In this document: piece by piece, positions 17,686-26,966 of the stretch
Layout of the letters: every line of letters starts with the position of its first letter
How positions within the stretch are numbered: the first letter of the stretch is position 1
NCBI GenBank assembly: GCA_039029355.1
Contig: JBCCGI010000012.1
Span: 80,143 to 144,142 of the forward strand
Reading direction: 5' to 3'
Length of the DNA: 64,000 nt
Source of the DNA: JBCCGI01 sp039029355
GTDB lineage: Bacteria; Planctomycetota; UBA1135; GCA-002686595
Position numbers and translations under genes: made by a program
Notes under the pieces: generated by a model
Seen by the model: the letters and a program-made list of their open reading frames with translations, nothing else
The model's database searches: none
What the model was told of the DNA's origin: nothing

Positions 17686-19290
17686 CTATCGGCCCGCCGC
17701 CTCCGCGGGCTGTTGCCGGATGGCGCCGGGCATGCCGGCCGGAGCGTGCGGGATCCCCAGCACCGCGCGGTACGCCGCCAGCGCCACGTAGTGGTCGCGC
17801 AGCACGGCGACCAACGACGCCGCGGCCTCGGCGGCCTGCTGCTCGCGCAGGTTCACGCGCAGGAGGTCGCTCTGCCCGGCGTTCAGCTGGAAGCGCTCCG
17901 CATCGGCGAGCTCGTTCGCCAGACGCACGTTCTCGCGCGCCTGCTCGATCTGCCGCCAGCTCTGGGTCAGCGCGGCGCGCGCCTCCTGCACCTCGGACAC
18001 CACCTTGTCGCGGACGAACTGCCCCTTGCGGTCCAGCTGCGCGATCTTCGCCTCGACCTCGCGCACGCGCCCCTTCGCGCCGCGCCGCTGTAGCGGCACG
18101 TCAAGCGTGAGGAGCGCCGTCAGCTCGAAGTCGCCCTTGTCGTCGGGATCGTTGACCGCCGCGCCGACGTCCTGGGACAGCAGCACGCCGAAGTCGAGCC
18201 TCGGCAGCAGCGTGTTGCGCGCCGACGCTTCGTCGAGCTGCAGGCGCCGACGGGCCAGCTCGATCGCGCGGACCTCGGGACGCTGCTCGAGGCCAAGCGC
18301 CTCGTCGCCCCCCACCAGCACCTCGCCGAGGGTGCGCGGCAGCGGGAAGTCGTACGGGAGCGCGTCATCGGACGGCACCGACGGCATGCCCTCGGCGTCG
18401 CGCCAGAACAGCGAGAGCGCGATGGCCGCCTGCTGCAACTTCAACTCGGCGCGCACGAGCGAGGCCTGGCGCTCGACGATCAGGCGCTCGTTCTCGGTCG
18501 CGATGATCGGCGGCAGCAGGCCTTCGTCGATCAACTCGCCCAGCTGATCCATGCGGTCCTCCGCGAGGCCCAGCTGCCGCAGCGCGACCTCGCGCAGGCG
18601 CCCGGCCGAGACCCACTTCCAGTACGCGCTGGCGGCGGCGCGCATCGCGACGAGGCGGGCGGCGAGGACCGTCGGGCCGGCACGCTCCTCGTCGATGCGC
18701 GCCTTCCACAGCGCGGCGCGGCGCGGGTCGATCTCGCGCCCCTGCAGGAGCGGCAGGCTGACGCCGGCGCGCAGCTCGCCGTCCTCGTTGGTCTTCTTGC
18801 CGCCGTCGTAGACCGCGAAGTCGCCCTGGCCCAGGCGATAGCCGCCGCTCAGCGTCACCCCCCACAGCGCGGTCGGCTGCGTCAGCGCGACGTCGAGGCG
18901 GTCGGACTGGTAGAAGCCCTCGACCTCGGACAGGCCGCGCGAGGACAGGTTGGCGTCAAAGCCGCCGGCGGCCGCGAGCACGCGCCCCTGGGCCAGGTAG
19001 ATCTCCTCCTGTGCGGCCTGCACCAGCGGGAAGTGGCGCTCGACCGAGTCGAGCACCTCCTCGAGCTCGATCGAGGCCGCGGGCGCGTCGACGCCCTCTT
19101 CGTCGGCTTTGGGCGAGGTGCCAAGCACGTGGACCGGCCCGAGCAGCTCGCGGTTGCCCGGCTGGGACAGCTCGAAGCCCTGCAGCACCTTCAGCGGCAC
19201 CGGGCGCGGCGGGTCGAGCGGCTGGGGCGGAGCGACCTGGCAAGCGGCCAGCACCGCCGCGCAGCCGGCGACGAGGAGAGGAGCCTTCAT
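17686..19290 (-). CDS. TolC-like outer membrane efflux lipoprotein
   Basis: 534 residues. The N-terminus is a lipoprotein signal (MKAPLLVAGCAAVLAACQ). The body has the duplicated coiled-coil/beta layout of TolC/OEP proteins: long heptad helices (ARLVAMRAAASAYWKWVSAGRLREVALRQ and IEQARENVRLANELADAERFQLNAGQSDLL, each quoted in part here) and a strand region FGVLLSQDVGAAVNDP. It would form the outer-membrane channel for the ABC and HlyD proteins encoded upstream. Its start overlaps the HlyD stop by 4 bp, so the two are translationally coupled. Confidence 0.85.
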   Translation of the reverse strand: MKAPLLVAGCAAVLAACQVAPPQPLDPPRPVPLKVLQGFELSQPGNRELLGPVHVLGTSPKADEEGVDAPAASIELEEVLDSVERHFPLVQAAQEEIYLAQGRVLAAAGGFDANLSSRGLSEVEGFYQSDRLDVALTQPTALWGVTLSGGYRLGQGDFAVYDGGKKTNEDGELRAGVSLPLLQGREIDPRRAALWKARIDEERAGPTVLAARLVAMRAAASAYWKWVSAGRLREVALRQLGLAEDRMDQLGELIDEGLLPPIIATENERLIVERQASLVRAELKLQQAAIALSLFWRDAEGMPSVPSDDALPYDFPLPRTLGEVLVGGDEALGLEQRPEVRAIELARRRLQLDEASARNTLLPRLDFGVLLSQDVGAAVNDPDDKGDFELTALLTLDVPLQRRGAKGRVREVEAKIAQLDRKGQFVRDKVVSEVQEARAALTQSWRQIEQARENVRLANELADAERFQLNAGQSDLLRVNLREQQAAEAAASLVAVLRDHYVALAAYRAVLGIPHAPAGMPGAIRQQPAEAAGR

Positions 19291-20624
19291 CCCTCGAGCT
19301 CCCCCTTGGCCTTGCCGCCCTTCGCCTTCCGGCCGCCCTGCTCGGGCGCCTCGCGGACGGACGGCGGGAAGGCGTTCAGGTTGCGCCAGATCTCGTAGCC
19401 GAGGCTGACGGTCTCCAGCAGCAGCCAGCCGCTGGCGCGGCCGCCCTGGCGGAGGTACCGGCGGTCCGGCCAGTCGGCATCGTCCGGATCAGGCGTGACG
19501 AGCACGCGGAACTTGCCGTCCTTCTCGCCCTGCGCGTCGACGAAGCGCACGACGCCGCCGAAGGTGCCGACCGCCACCGAGGGCCAGCCCGCGAACTGCA
19601 CCGCCGGCCAGCCCTCGAACTGGAGCCGCACCTTGCGGCCCGGCGTGATCAACGGAGCGTCGACGCCGCGTACCCACAGCTCGACGGCGAGCTCGGCCGC
19701 GTCGGGGATCAGCTCGATCAGCGGATCGCCCTGGGACAGGAAGTCCGCGGTGCTCGCCGCGTACACGCGCAACACGTAGCCCGAGCGCGGCGCCGTCACG
19801 GTCTGGGTCTGCTGGCGCTCGAACTTGGTGGTCGCGTTGGCGAGCGCCTTCTCGGCGAGCGCGGCCTTCGCGCGCGCGCTCTCGCGGCTGGACTTGATCG
19901 ACTCGATGCGCGCCTGCTGATCGCTGGCGACCTTGGCGAGGCTGGCCTCCTTGGAGCTGACCGCGTTGCCCGCCTGGTCGACCTTCGCGCGGGCGGCCTC
20001 GACCTTCGCCTCGGCGCTGAGGAAGCTCGCCTCGGCGATCTGGAGGTCCAGTTCGGAGACCAGCCCGCGCGCGCCGAGCGTCACCTTGCGCTGGCGGTCG
20101 GCGCGCTTCTGGTCGAGCTCGGCCTCGAGCGCCTCGAGGTCCTGCTCCGCGACCCGCACGTTCTCGACCGCGACGTTGTAGTCGAAGCGCGCGGCCGAGA
20201 TCGCCTGCTCGCGCGCGTCCTCGACCAGCTCGCGCTGCTGGTCGTACAGGTCGACCATGTCCTTGGCCGCGCGGACCTCGTCGCGGCTGAACTCGATCTG
20301 CTGCTTCAGGCGCAGGTCGTAGAGCGGGTCCTGATCCGACATCCGCGCCAGGAGCTGCCCCTTCTCGACGAACTCCCCCTCCTGCACCTTGAGCTCGACG
20401 AGCCGGCCGGTCACCGGAGCGGGGATGGTCTGCACGCGGTCGAGCGGATCGAGCGCGGTCACGCGCCCCTGGGCGGGCACGTTCTGCTGCCAGGGCGCGA
20501 TCATCAGCGCCGGAGGCAGCACGGCGAAGGCGGCGCAGAGCGCGATCGACAGCTTCTGCGTGGCGCGCGGGGCGCCGACCGCCTCGAGGGCGGAGAGGCC
20601 GAGGCGCGTAAGGGGCTTGGTCAT
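19287..20624 (-). CDS. HlyD-family membrane fusion protein
   Basis: 445 residues. One N-terminal transmembrane helix (LSIALCAAFAVLPPALMIAP) is followed by the lipoyl half-motif GRVTALDPLDRVQTIPAPVTG and VQEGEFVEKGQLLARM. A long coiled coil covers about 95-260, then the second lipoyl half (TVTAPRSGYVLRVYA, GDPLIELIP) and a beta-barrel region (PGRKVRLQFEGWPAV). A Lys/Gly-rich tail ends the protein. It bridges the inner-membrane ABC protein and the TolC-like channel. The ATG at 20624 is chosen because MTKPLTRLG leads directly into the helix; the upstream open frame is the end of the ABC gene read in another frame. Confidence 0.87.
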   Translation of the reverse strand: MTKPLTRLGLSALEAVGAPRATQKLSIALCAAFAVLPPALMIAPWQQNVPAQGRVTALDPLDRVQTIPAPVTGRLVELKVQEGEFVEKGQLLARMSDQDPLYDLRLKQQIEFSRDEVRAAKDMVDLYDQQRELVEDAREQAISAARFDYNVAVENVRVAEQDLEALEAELDQKRADRQRKVTLGARGLVSELDLQIAEASFLSAEAKVEAARAKVDQAGNAVSSKEASLAKVASDQQARIESIKSSRESARAKAALAEKALANATTKFERQQTQTVTAPRSGYVLRVYAASTADFLSQGDPLIELIPDAAELAVELWVRGVDAPLITPGRKVRLQFEGWPAVQFAGWPSVAVGTFGGVVRFVDAQGEKDGKFRVLVTPDPDDADWPDRRYLRQGGRASGWLLLETVSLGYEIWRNLNAFPPSVREAPEQGGRKAKGGKAKGELEG

Positions 20625-20653
20625 CGGATTGCGGTCGTGGTCGGGTGGTCGGT

Positions 20654-22798
20654 CTAGTGGAGGGCCGGCTCGAGCTCGCGGAGCGCGCCGCCTTCGAGGC
20701 AGAAGTTCCGATCGCAGCGCGACAGCGCCGCCTGGTTGCTCGACACCAGGACCAGGGTCCACGGTGCGTCGCGGTCGAAGAGCGCGTCGAACACGCGCTC
20801 GCGCTCGTCCTCGCCGAGGTGCTCGAAGACGTCGGTCACCAGCAGCAGCCGCGGGCGCGTCGCGATCGCGCGGGCGACCTGGAGCCGCACCGCCTGGCCG
20901 GACGAGAGCGGCCGGCCGTCGGCGCCGAGCGGCTCGTCGATGCCGCGCGGGAGACGCGAGATCTCGTCGAGGAGGCCGACCTTGCGCAGGGCCCGCCGCA
21001 CGTCCTGGCCGGAGACCAGCGGCCGCGCCAGGTCGACGTTCTCGCGGATCGTGCCGTGGATCAGCTCCACCCGGTCGACCAGCACCGCGCTGCGGCGCAG
21101 CGAGTCGAGCGACAGCTCGCGCACGTCGCGGTCGTCGACCCGGATCACGCCGCTGCGCGGTTCGAGCAGGCCCCAGATCAGCTGCAGCAGGGTCGACTTG
21201 CCGGCCGCGCTCGGGCCGCAGAGGCCGACCCGCTCGCCGGGCGCGATGCCGAGGTCAACGCCGTCGAAGAGCGTCGCCCCGCCCGGAGGCGCCCAGCCCA
21301 CCGCGCGCAGCTCGAGCGCCGCCCCGCGACCGTCCGCGCCGGGGAGGTGGTGCTCGCCGCCGGATCGCTCGACCGGCAGGCCGAGGAGCACGCCGACCTT
21401 GTCGGTCGCCGCGAGCAGGTCGTAGAACGCTTCGAGGTGCTTGCCGATCTTGGCGACCGAGCTCACGACGACCGCCAGCACGAGCTCGGCCGCGACCAGC
21501 TGCCCCAGCGTGAGGCTGCCGCGGATCACGAGCCAGCCGCCGAGGGCGAGCAGCGCGGTGCTGGCGAACGCCTGCAGCGCCAGGGCGGCGACGCCCTGGC
21601 CGAAGGCGATGCGGAAGTGTGCCTTGCGCGCCGCGACGTAGTCGTGGGCGAGGCGGTCGGTCTGCTCGAAGACCGACTTCATCACGTCGCTGGACTTGAA
21701 CAGGATCGGGTTGCGCGCGATCTCCTCGAGCCAGCCGGCCATGACGTACTTGGCACCGCTCTCGGCCTTCGCGGTGCGGATCCCGCGCCGGATCGGCCCC
21801 AGCACGATGAGCGCGATCGCCAGCACCAGAACGAGGTCGAAGGCCAGCAGGATCGGGTGGTAGAAGGCGAGCAGCGTCAGGCCGATGGTCACGCTCAGCA
21901 GCACCGACAGGCCGTCGAGCAGCAGGAACGAGCCCTGCTTCTGGATCGTCTGCAGGTCGAAGTAGCGGTTGACCAGCTCGGGCCCGTAGCGGTTGCCCGC
22001 CGAGCCGAGCGCCACGCGCGGCAGACGCGCCGCGATGTCGGCGACCGAGCGCACGAAGACGCGCCGCTGCAGCACCTCGACCACCCAGGTCTGGAGCGCG
22101 CTCAGCAGACCGGCGAAGCACAGCCCGAGGAACAGCAGCACCGTGACGACGATCAGCGGCGGGATGGCCGCTCCGAGCGCCACGTAGTTGACCACCGCCT
22201 GGACCGCGATCGGCGTGGCGAGCAGCAGCACGCCGATCGCGACGGCGAAGACGGCCACCGCGATCAGGTCGCGCCGGTCCGGCCGGAGGATCGCCCGCAG
22301 CCGCTGGAGCGGCGGGAGCGACTGCTCCCCCACCTGGCTCCCCAGGGCGACCGCGCCGACGTCGATCCGCAGCCAGCGCCGCCGGCCGTTGCCGAGCCCC
22401 AGGTCGTCGCCCCCGTCGTCTGCCGCGACCGTGCGCGTCGACGCGCCGGCGCCGTCGATGGTGGTCACCGACACCTCGCCCTCGACGTCCCCGCGCTCCA
22501 CCACGACCCAGCGGGCCTCGGCGGGCCCGGCGAAGGGGTGGTCCTCGAGCGCGGAGAGGAGCGGCACGTCGCTCTCGACCCAGCCCAAGAGCTCCGCGGG
22601 CGTGGCGTCGACCGGTTCGAGCGGGAGCCCGCCCTCCCCGGCGGCGTGGCGCAGCCACTCGACGGCGTCCACCGGCACCTGCCCCTCTCCGGGGAGGTGC
22701 AGGGACGGCAGGGCGAGGCCTTGCCCCGCCGCCCGCACGAGGTGGGCGAGGGCGAGGCTGGCGGGTTCCTGGGGCTTCCTTCGGTCGCGGATCATCAT
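20654..22798 (-). CDS. Type-I-secretion-like ABC exporter with degenerate ATPase motifs
   Basis: About 714 residues. The N-terminal ~190 residues may be a degenerate C39-like domain (VDAVEWLRHAAGEGGL, TPAELLGWVE) without a visible catalytic Cys. The six-helix membrane domain covers about 200-450. The nucleotide-binding domain has a good Walker A (GPSAAGKST near 527) and signature LSSGQ near 627. The Walker B region reads LLLVTDVFEHL, with no glutamate after the Asp, and the switch region reads VSSNQ, where His is expected. ATP binding is likely kept while normal hydrolysis is doubtful. Start: in-frame ATGs exist at 22846, 22828, 22798 and 22795. I prefer 22798/22795 because AGGAG is just upstream and the distance to the palindrome then equals that of the other regulated gene. 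First gene of the export operon. Confidence 0.8.
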   Translation of the reverse strand: MMIRDRRKPQEPASLALAHLVRAAGQGLALPSLHLPGEGQVPVDAVEWLRHAAGEGGLPLEPVDATPAELLGWVESDVPLLSALEDHPFAGPAEARWVVVERGDVEGEVSVTTIDGAGASTRTVAADDGGDDLGLGNGRRRWLRIDVGAVALGSQVGEQSLPPLQRLRAILRPDRRDLIAVAVFAVAIGVLLLATPIAVQAVVNYVALGAAIPPLIVVTVLLFLGLCFAGLLSALQTWVVEVLQRRVFVRSVADIAARLPRVALGSAGNRYGPELVNRYFDLQTIQKQGSFLLLDGLSVLLSVTIGLTLLAFYHPILLAFDLVLVLAIALIVLGPIRRGIRTAKAESGAKYVMAGWLEEIARNPILFKSSDVMKSVFEQTDRLAHDYVAARKAHFRIAFGQGVAALALQAFASTALLALGGWLVIRGSLTLGQLVAAELVLAVVVSSVAKIGKHLEAFYDLLAATDKVGVLLGLPVERSGGEHHLPGADGRGAALELRAVGWAPPGGATLFDGVDLGIAPGERVGLCGPSAAGKSTLLQLIWGLLEPRSGVIRVDDRDVRELSLDSLRRSAVLVDRVELIHGTIRENVDLARPLVSGQDVRRALRKVGLLDEISRLPRGIDEPLGADGRPLSSGQAVRLQVARAIATRPRLLLVTDVFEHLGEDERERVFDALFDRDAPWTLVLVSSNQAALSRCDRNFCLEGGALRELEPALH

Positions 22799-22828
22799 GC
22801 TCCTGTCGGTTCTGGCGGGCCGTCGCAT

Positions 22829-22845
22829 GAATTCTAGTTCCTGCA
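22829..22845. promoter_or_regulatory. Candidate operator GAATTCTAGTTC upstream of the export operon
   Basis: Second copy of the palindrome found at 15628. The 17-base window matches the first copy at all but two positions and a further ATAAAGA is shared about 30 bp on. It lies 31 bp from the preferred ABC start at 22798, in the same orientation as the copy upstream of 15597. It sits in the most AT-rich part of the local sequence, consistent with a promoter. Confidence 0.6.
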
Positions 22846-23076
22846 TTTAGATTCGCGCATAAAGAATCGCCGAAAACCGTATCCGGAATCGGCCATCATG
22901 CGCCAAACATCCATGGGAAGGCGCCAGCGCGCCTCCGGAGCCTCGCAAAGCCGCTCTTGGGCCCCCGGTGACGGCCTGCATCCGCCGCTGCACCCGCGCT
23001 CCTCGGCTGCCGCGGGCGGTCACCGGCTACACTCCGGCCTCCCCCGGCCACGCCTCCTCGACCCCCACCTCCCGCC

Positions 23077-24927
23077 GTGATTGCCCGCGCGACCGCCCTG
23101 CTTGCCCTGACGCTGCTCGCTGCGCCCGCCCGGGCGACCGACTGGGTCGTCGCCCCCTCAGGCGGTGACTTCATCACCATCCAAGCAGCCCTCGACGTCG
23201 CCCTCGCCGGCGACCGGGTGCTGGTGCAGGAGAAGCCGGGCGGTTACTCCGAGCGGCTCGCCTTCCCCCGCAGCGGCGACGCGGCGGCGGGCTACATCGA
23301 GCTCCTGGCCGCGCCGGGGCACCGCCCCGCGCTCGACGGCGCGGGCGTCCCCGGCGTGTGGATGATCACGATCGAGGACCGGAGCTACATCCGCGTCGCC
23401 GGGCTGGAGATCCGCAACAACCTCGACGTCCCGAACGACGGCTCGGGGATCCGCGTCCAGGGCGAGGGCTCGCACATCGAGCTCCGGGACAACGTCCTGC
23501 ACGACCTGCGCGGCTTCGGCGCGATGGCCATCACGGTCTACGGCACTTCGGTGACGGGCTCGATCTCGGACCTCGTCATCGACGGCAACCTGGTCTACGA
23601 CTGCGAGCCGGCCGACTCGGAAGCGATCACGCTCAACGGCAACGTCGAGCGCTTCGAGGTGACGAACAACGTCGTCCGCGACGTGAACAACATCGGCATC
23701 GACTTCATCGGCGGCGAGGCGGACATCAACCCGGTGCACGTAGCGCGCGACGGCGTATGCCGCGGCAACCTCGTGCTGCGCGCCAACGCGAACTACGGCG
23801 GCGGCTACGCCGGCGGCATCTACGTCGACGGCGGCAGGGACATCCTGATCGAGGGCAACACCGTGATCGGCTGCGACCTCGGCATCGAGGTCGGCGCCGA
23901 GAACGCCGGCATCACCACCACCGGCGTCGTGGTGCGGGGCAACCTCGTCTACCACAACGAGAAGGTCGGCATCGTCTTCGGCGGCTATGCGGAGCTCACC
24001 GGACGCGTCGAGGACTGCAGCTTCGTCAACAACGTCGTCTACGCGAACGACACGCTGGGCGACGGCAACGGCGAGCTCTGGATCCAGTTCGCCGACAACA
24101 ACGAGGTCGCGAACAACATCTTCTTCTGCGGACCGCAGGACGTGCTGCTCTACAACGGCCCCACGACGTCGGGGAACGCGCTCGACCACAACCTCTGGTT
24201 CTCAGCCGCCTCGGGGACGCCGCTCTTCGTCTGGGGCGAGGTGGCCTACGGCGGGCTCGCCGCCTTTCAGGCCGGCAGCGGGCAGGGTGCGAGCTCGATC
24301 TTCGCCGACCCGCTGCTGCGCGCGCCGCTCGGGCCCGACGGGCTCCCCGGGACGCTCGACGAGGACCTGCGCGTCACGCCGGACTCGCCCGCGATCGACG
24401 CCGGCTCGAACGCCGCCCTGGCCGGCGCGGAGCAGGACTTCCACGGCCTCCCGCGGCTGTTCGACGACCCCGACGGCGTCGACACGGGGGCCGGCGCGGC
24501 GCCGCTCGTCGACCTGGGCGCCCACGAGCACCACCCGCTGACGGCCGACGTCGACCGCCTGTCGCTCGCCGCCGGCGGGACACAGGGGCTCGACCTGGAC
24601 GCCGGGGCGGCGCACGCGGGCGGGCTCTACCTCCTGGCCACCTCGGCCAGCGGTACCTCGCCCGGCATCCCCATCGGCGGGCTGACGCTGCCGCTCAACT
24701 ACGACGCGGTGATGCTCGCCAGCCTGAGCAACCCGGACGCGGCTCCGTTCGCGGGCTACCAGGGCGTGCTCGACGCCGCGGGCGAGGCGGGCGCGTCGCT
24801 GTCGCTGCCGGCGGGTGCGCTGACGTCGGCGGCGGGTCTCGAGCTCGCGTCGGCCTACGTGCTGTTCGACCCGGTGCTCGGGGTGACGTTCGCGAGCAAC
24901 GCGATGCCGCTTCGGCTCGCTCCGTAG
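23077..24927 (+). CDS. Secreted right-handed beta-helix protein with shared C-terminal domain
   Basis: 616 residues from a GTG with a signal peptide (MIARATALLALTLLAAPARA). The mature start WVVAPSGGDFITIQAALDVA is the usual entry of planctomycete parallel beta-helix proteins (pectin-lyase-like fold). Repeated helix turns follow, rich in Asn and small residues (GNLVYDC, NNVVRDVNNIGIDFIGG, NNIFFCGPQDVLLYNG). Residues ~490-616 are a distinct domain (LSLAAGGTQGLDLDAG to FASNAMPLRLAP) closely similar to the end of the convergent neighbour. Probably a cell-surface carbohydrate-binding or lyase-like protein; no catalytic residues can be assigned. Confidence 0.78.
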   Translation: MIARATALLALTLLAAPARATDWVVAPSGGDFITIQAALDVALAGDRVLVQEKPGGYSERLAFPRSGDAAAGYIELLAAPGHRPALDGAGVPGVWMITIEDRSYIRVAGLEIRNNLDVPNDGSGIRVQGEGSHIELRDNVLHDLRGFGAMAITVYGTSVTGSISDLVIDGNLVYDCEPADSEAITLNGNVERFEVTNNVVRDVNNIGIDFIGGEADINPVHVARDGVCRGNLVLRANANYGGGYAGGIYVDGGRDILIEGNTVIGCDLGIEVGAENAGITTTGVVVRGNLVYHNEKVGIVFGGYAELTGRVEDCSFVNNVVYANDTLGDGNGELWIQFADNNEVANNIFFCGPQDVLLYNGPTTSGNALDHNLWFSAASGTPLFVWGEVAYGGLAAFQAGSGQGASSIFADPLLRAPLGPDGLPGTLDEDLRVTPDSPAIDAGSNAALAGAEQDFHGLPRLFDDPDGVDTGAGAAPLVDLGAHEHHPLTADVDRLSLAAGGTQGLDLDAGAAHAGGLYLLATSASGTSPGIPIGGLTLPLNYDAVMLASLSNPDAAPFAGYQGVLDAAGEAGASLSLPAGALTSAAGLELASAYVLFDPVLGVTFASNAMPLRLAP

Positions 24928-24936
24928 CGACAGGGC

Positions 24937-24972
24937 GGGGCCGGTGCGCGCGGTGTCGCGCGAACCGGCCCC
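24937..24972. terminator. Bidirectional terminator hairpin
   Basis: GGGGCCGGT at 24937-24945 pairs perfectly with ACCGGCCCC at 24964-24972, extended by a CGCGC/GCGCG inner stem. It lies between two convergent stops (24927 and 24981). Confidence 0.7.
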
Positions 24973-24980
24973 CAAGGCGA

Positions 24981-26873
24981 TCAAGGAGCGAGCGAGAGCG
25001 ACACCGCGTTGCTCGCAAACACGGCCGCTCCGGACGCCGCCAGCACGGCGTAGGCGTGGTTCAGGGTCACGCCGACCAGGCTGGGTTGGGTGCCGGCCGG
25101 GACCACCAGCGCGGCGGCGGAGCTCCCCGCACCGTCGAGCAGGCTGAAGCTGTTCTGGATCAGGTCGTTGGCGGACACGAGCGTGGCGAGCGAGTAGCTG
25201 TCGAAGTTGAGCGGCAGCACGACGGCCCCGAGCGGGAAGCCCGGCGTCGTTCCGCTCATCGAGCCGCCCAGGACGTACAGCTCGCCGGCGAAGTCGGAGC
25301 CGGCATCCAGCAGGAAGTTCTGCGCGCCGCCGGCGCTCAGCGACAGGGTCTCGGTGTCCACCTGGAGCGAGTCGGCCGGCAGGCCGCCGGGGTGGCGGTC
25401 GATCAGCAGCGCCGCGGCCAGGCGTTCCTGGTTGACCGGGTGCTCGAGGCCCACCTCGACGATGATGAAGCGCCCGTTCGGGCTCATGCTGTAGGAGTTC
25501 GCCTCGAGGCCGTCGTTCGGCAGGAGGAAGCCGGGGAAGCCCTGCAGGCCCGCCCCGATCTCGACGACCGGCACGTCGTCGAAGGTGCCGCCGGGGATCG
25601 TCACGGTCGGGTTGCCGAGGTGGGTCAGCACGACGTCGGGGAAGGTGACGCCGTCCAGCATCGTCACGTTCTCGCGCAGCAGGACGTCGTGCTCGTAGAA
25701 CAGCGCCCGGTCCTCGAACGGCGTCGCCTCGTCGACGAACTCGCCCAGCCACAGGAGCTCGCCGTCGTCCGACAGGTAGTAGTCGAGCGCACCGGTGGGG
25801 CTGATCGTGCTGATCAGCTGCAGGCTATGCCCGTCGACCTCGATGAACTCGAGCCCGCGCAGGAAGACCTCGTTGTTGCGGATGAAGACGGTGCCTCCCA
25901 GGCCGGGCTCAAAGGCGTTGAAGAAGCCGCGCAGGAACCAGTCGCCGGCGTCGTTGACGGCGGTCGGCGAGTTCATGAAGTCGATGAAGCTCTGCCCCTC
26001 GACCGGCGAGCTGCCGCCCTCTTCGGCGAGCAGCGTGTACGCTTCGGTCTGCGGGTCGTAGAAGACCAGCCGACCGTTGTTGTTGACCGAGCTGGTGCCG
26101 GAGATGTTCACCGGCAGGACCATCTTGCCGCCGGGGCTGACGCTGACCGAAGAGTCCCGCTGCGGCACCTGGGTCGGCGTTCCGATGCCGGGGATCGGAC
26201 TCCCCTCGACGAAGGGAGCCGCGAGGATGTTGGTCGGATCCTCCGGGTCGACGACGTAGACGCCGTCGGTCGAGACGGCCCCCAACCGAACGCTCATGTT
26301 CGTCACGACGCGGCCGTCCGCCAGGACCTTGAGCGCGTTGCGGATCGACGAGGTGTCGACCACACCGCTCCCGACGACGGGCGCCGTCACCGGCACGTCG
26401 TCGAGCAACATCAGCTCGCCGCCGAACGTGTACCCGCGGGCGATGATGCTGGTCTGCGGGACAAGCGGAGTGAGGAAGTCGGTCGTGATGAAGGTCGCCA
26501 GCTGCCCGTCGGTGACGGCGATCTGCTCGATCGTCGTCAGCAGATACTCGGGGTCGGGCCCGGTCAGCTCGGGGAAGAAGGTCGGCCCGGGTTGCGGGTC
26601 GAGGCGGTTCGTGACGATGCCCTCGTTGCTGAGCAGCACGGGGTCCATCTGGTCGCCGCTGATGATCCCGGTGCTCCCGTTGGTGACCGTGTCGAGCTCG
26701 AGGAACCAGTTGCCCTCGTCGTCGACGACCGCGTCGCGAACCGTCAGCATCTCGCCGATCTCGCCGAGCTGGACGCCGGTGGTGATGAGCACCTCGATGG
26801 TGAAGTCCTCGCCCGAGGACGTGGGGCACGCCGCGGGGACGGCGAAGAGAGCGGTTGCGAGAATCGCAGGCAT
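24981..26873 (-). CDS. Secreted repeat protein with shared C-terminal domain
   Basis: 630 residues; the start at 26873 has AAGGA 9 bp upstream and opens a signal peptide (MPAILATALFAVPAAC, possibly lipidated at the Cys although the lipobox is poor). The body holds several imperfect repeats built on a V-D-x-G-x-W/V-F pattern (VVDDEGNWFLELD, SVNNNGRLVFYD, AVNDAGDWFLRG, LSDDGELLWLGE), resembling secreted choice-of-anchor tandem repeat proteins. The last ~125 residues (LSLSAGGAQNFLLDAG to FASNAVSLSLAP) match the C-terminus of the convergent beta-helix protein. Function unknown; likely surface-exposed. Confidence 0.72.
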   Translation of the reverse strand: MPAILATALFAVPAACPTSSGEDFTIEVLITTGVQLGEIGEMLTVRDAVVDDEGNWFLELDTVTNGSTGIISGDQMDPVLLSNEGIVTNRLDPQPGPTFFPELTGPDPEYLLTTIEQIAVTDGQLATFITTDFLTPLVPQTSIIARGYTFGGELMLLDDVPVTAPVVGSGVVDTSSIRNALKVLADGRVVTNMSVRLGAVSTDGVYVVDPEDPTNILAAPFVEGSPIPGIGTPTQVPQRDSSVSVSPGGKMVLPVNISGTSSVNNNGRLVFYDPQTEAYTLLAEEGGSSPVEGQSFIDFMNSPTAVNDAGDWFLRGFFNAFEPGLGGTVFIRNNEVFLRGLEFIEVDGHSLQLISTISPTGALDYYLSDDGELLWLGEFVDEATPFEDRALFYEHDVLLRENVTMLDGVTFPDVVLTHLGNPTVTIPGGTFDDVPVVEIGAGLQGFPGFLLPNDGLEANSYSMSPNGRFIIVEVGLEHPVNQERLAAALLIDRHPGGLPADSLQVDTETLSLSAGGAQNFLLDAGSDFAGELYVLGGSMSGTTPGFPLGAVVLPLNFDSYSLATLVSANDLIQNSFSLLDGAGSSAAALVVPAGTQPSLVGVTLNHAYAVLAASGAAVFASNAVSLSLAP

Positions 26874-26942
26874 GGAGGAGGGTCCTTTCGTTCCGACGGC
26901 GCGCCGCAAGCCCCGGAACCGCCGGGGAGGCGCCGCATAGAT

Positions 26943-26966
26943 CTCAGATCAGAAGCATGATCTGAG
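26943..26966. promoter_or_regulatory. 9-bp inverted repeat plus helically phased CTGATCT repeats
   Basis: CTCAGATCA at 26943-26951 and TGATCTGAG at 26958-26966 form a perfect inverted repeat with a 6-bp spacer. The half-site core CTGATCT recurs at 27029-27035 and 27039-27045, exactly 10 bp apart. The set lies in the divergent region between the starts at 26873 (minus) and 27084 (plus), so it is a good operator candidate for one or both genes. Confidence 0.5.
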
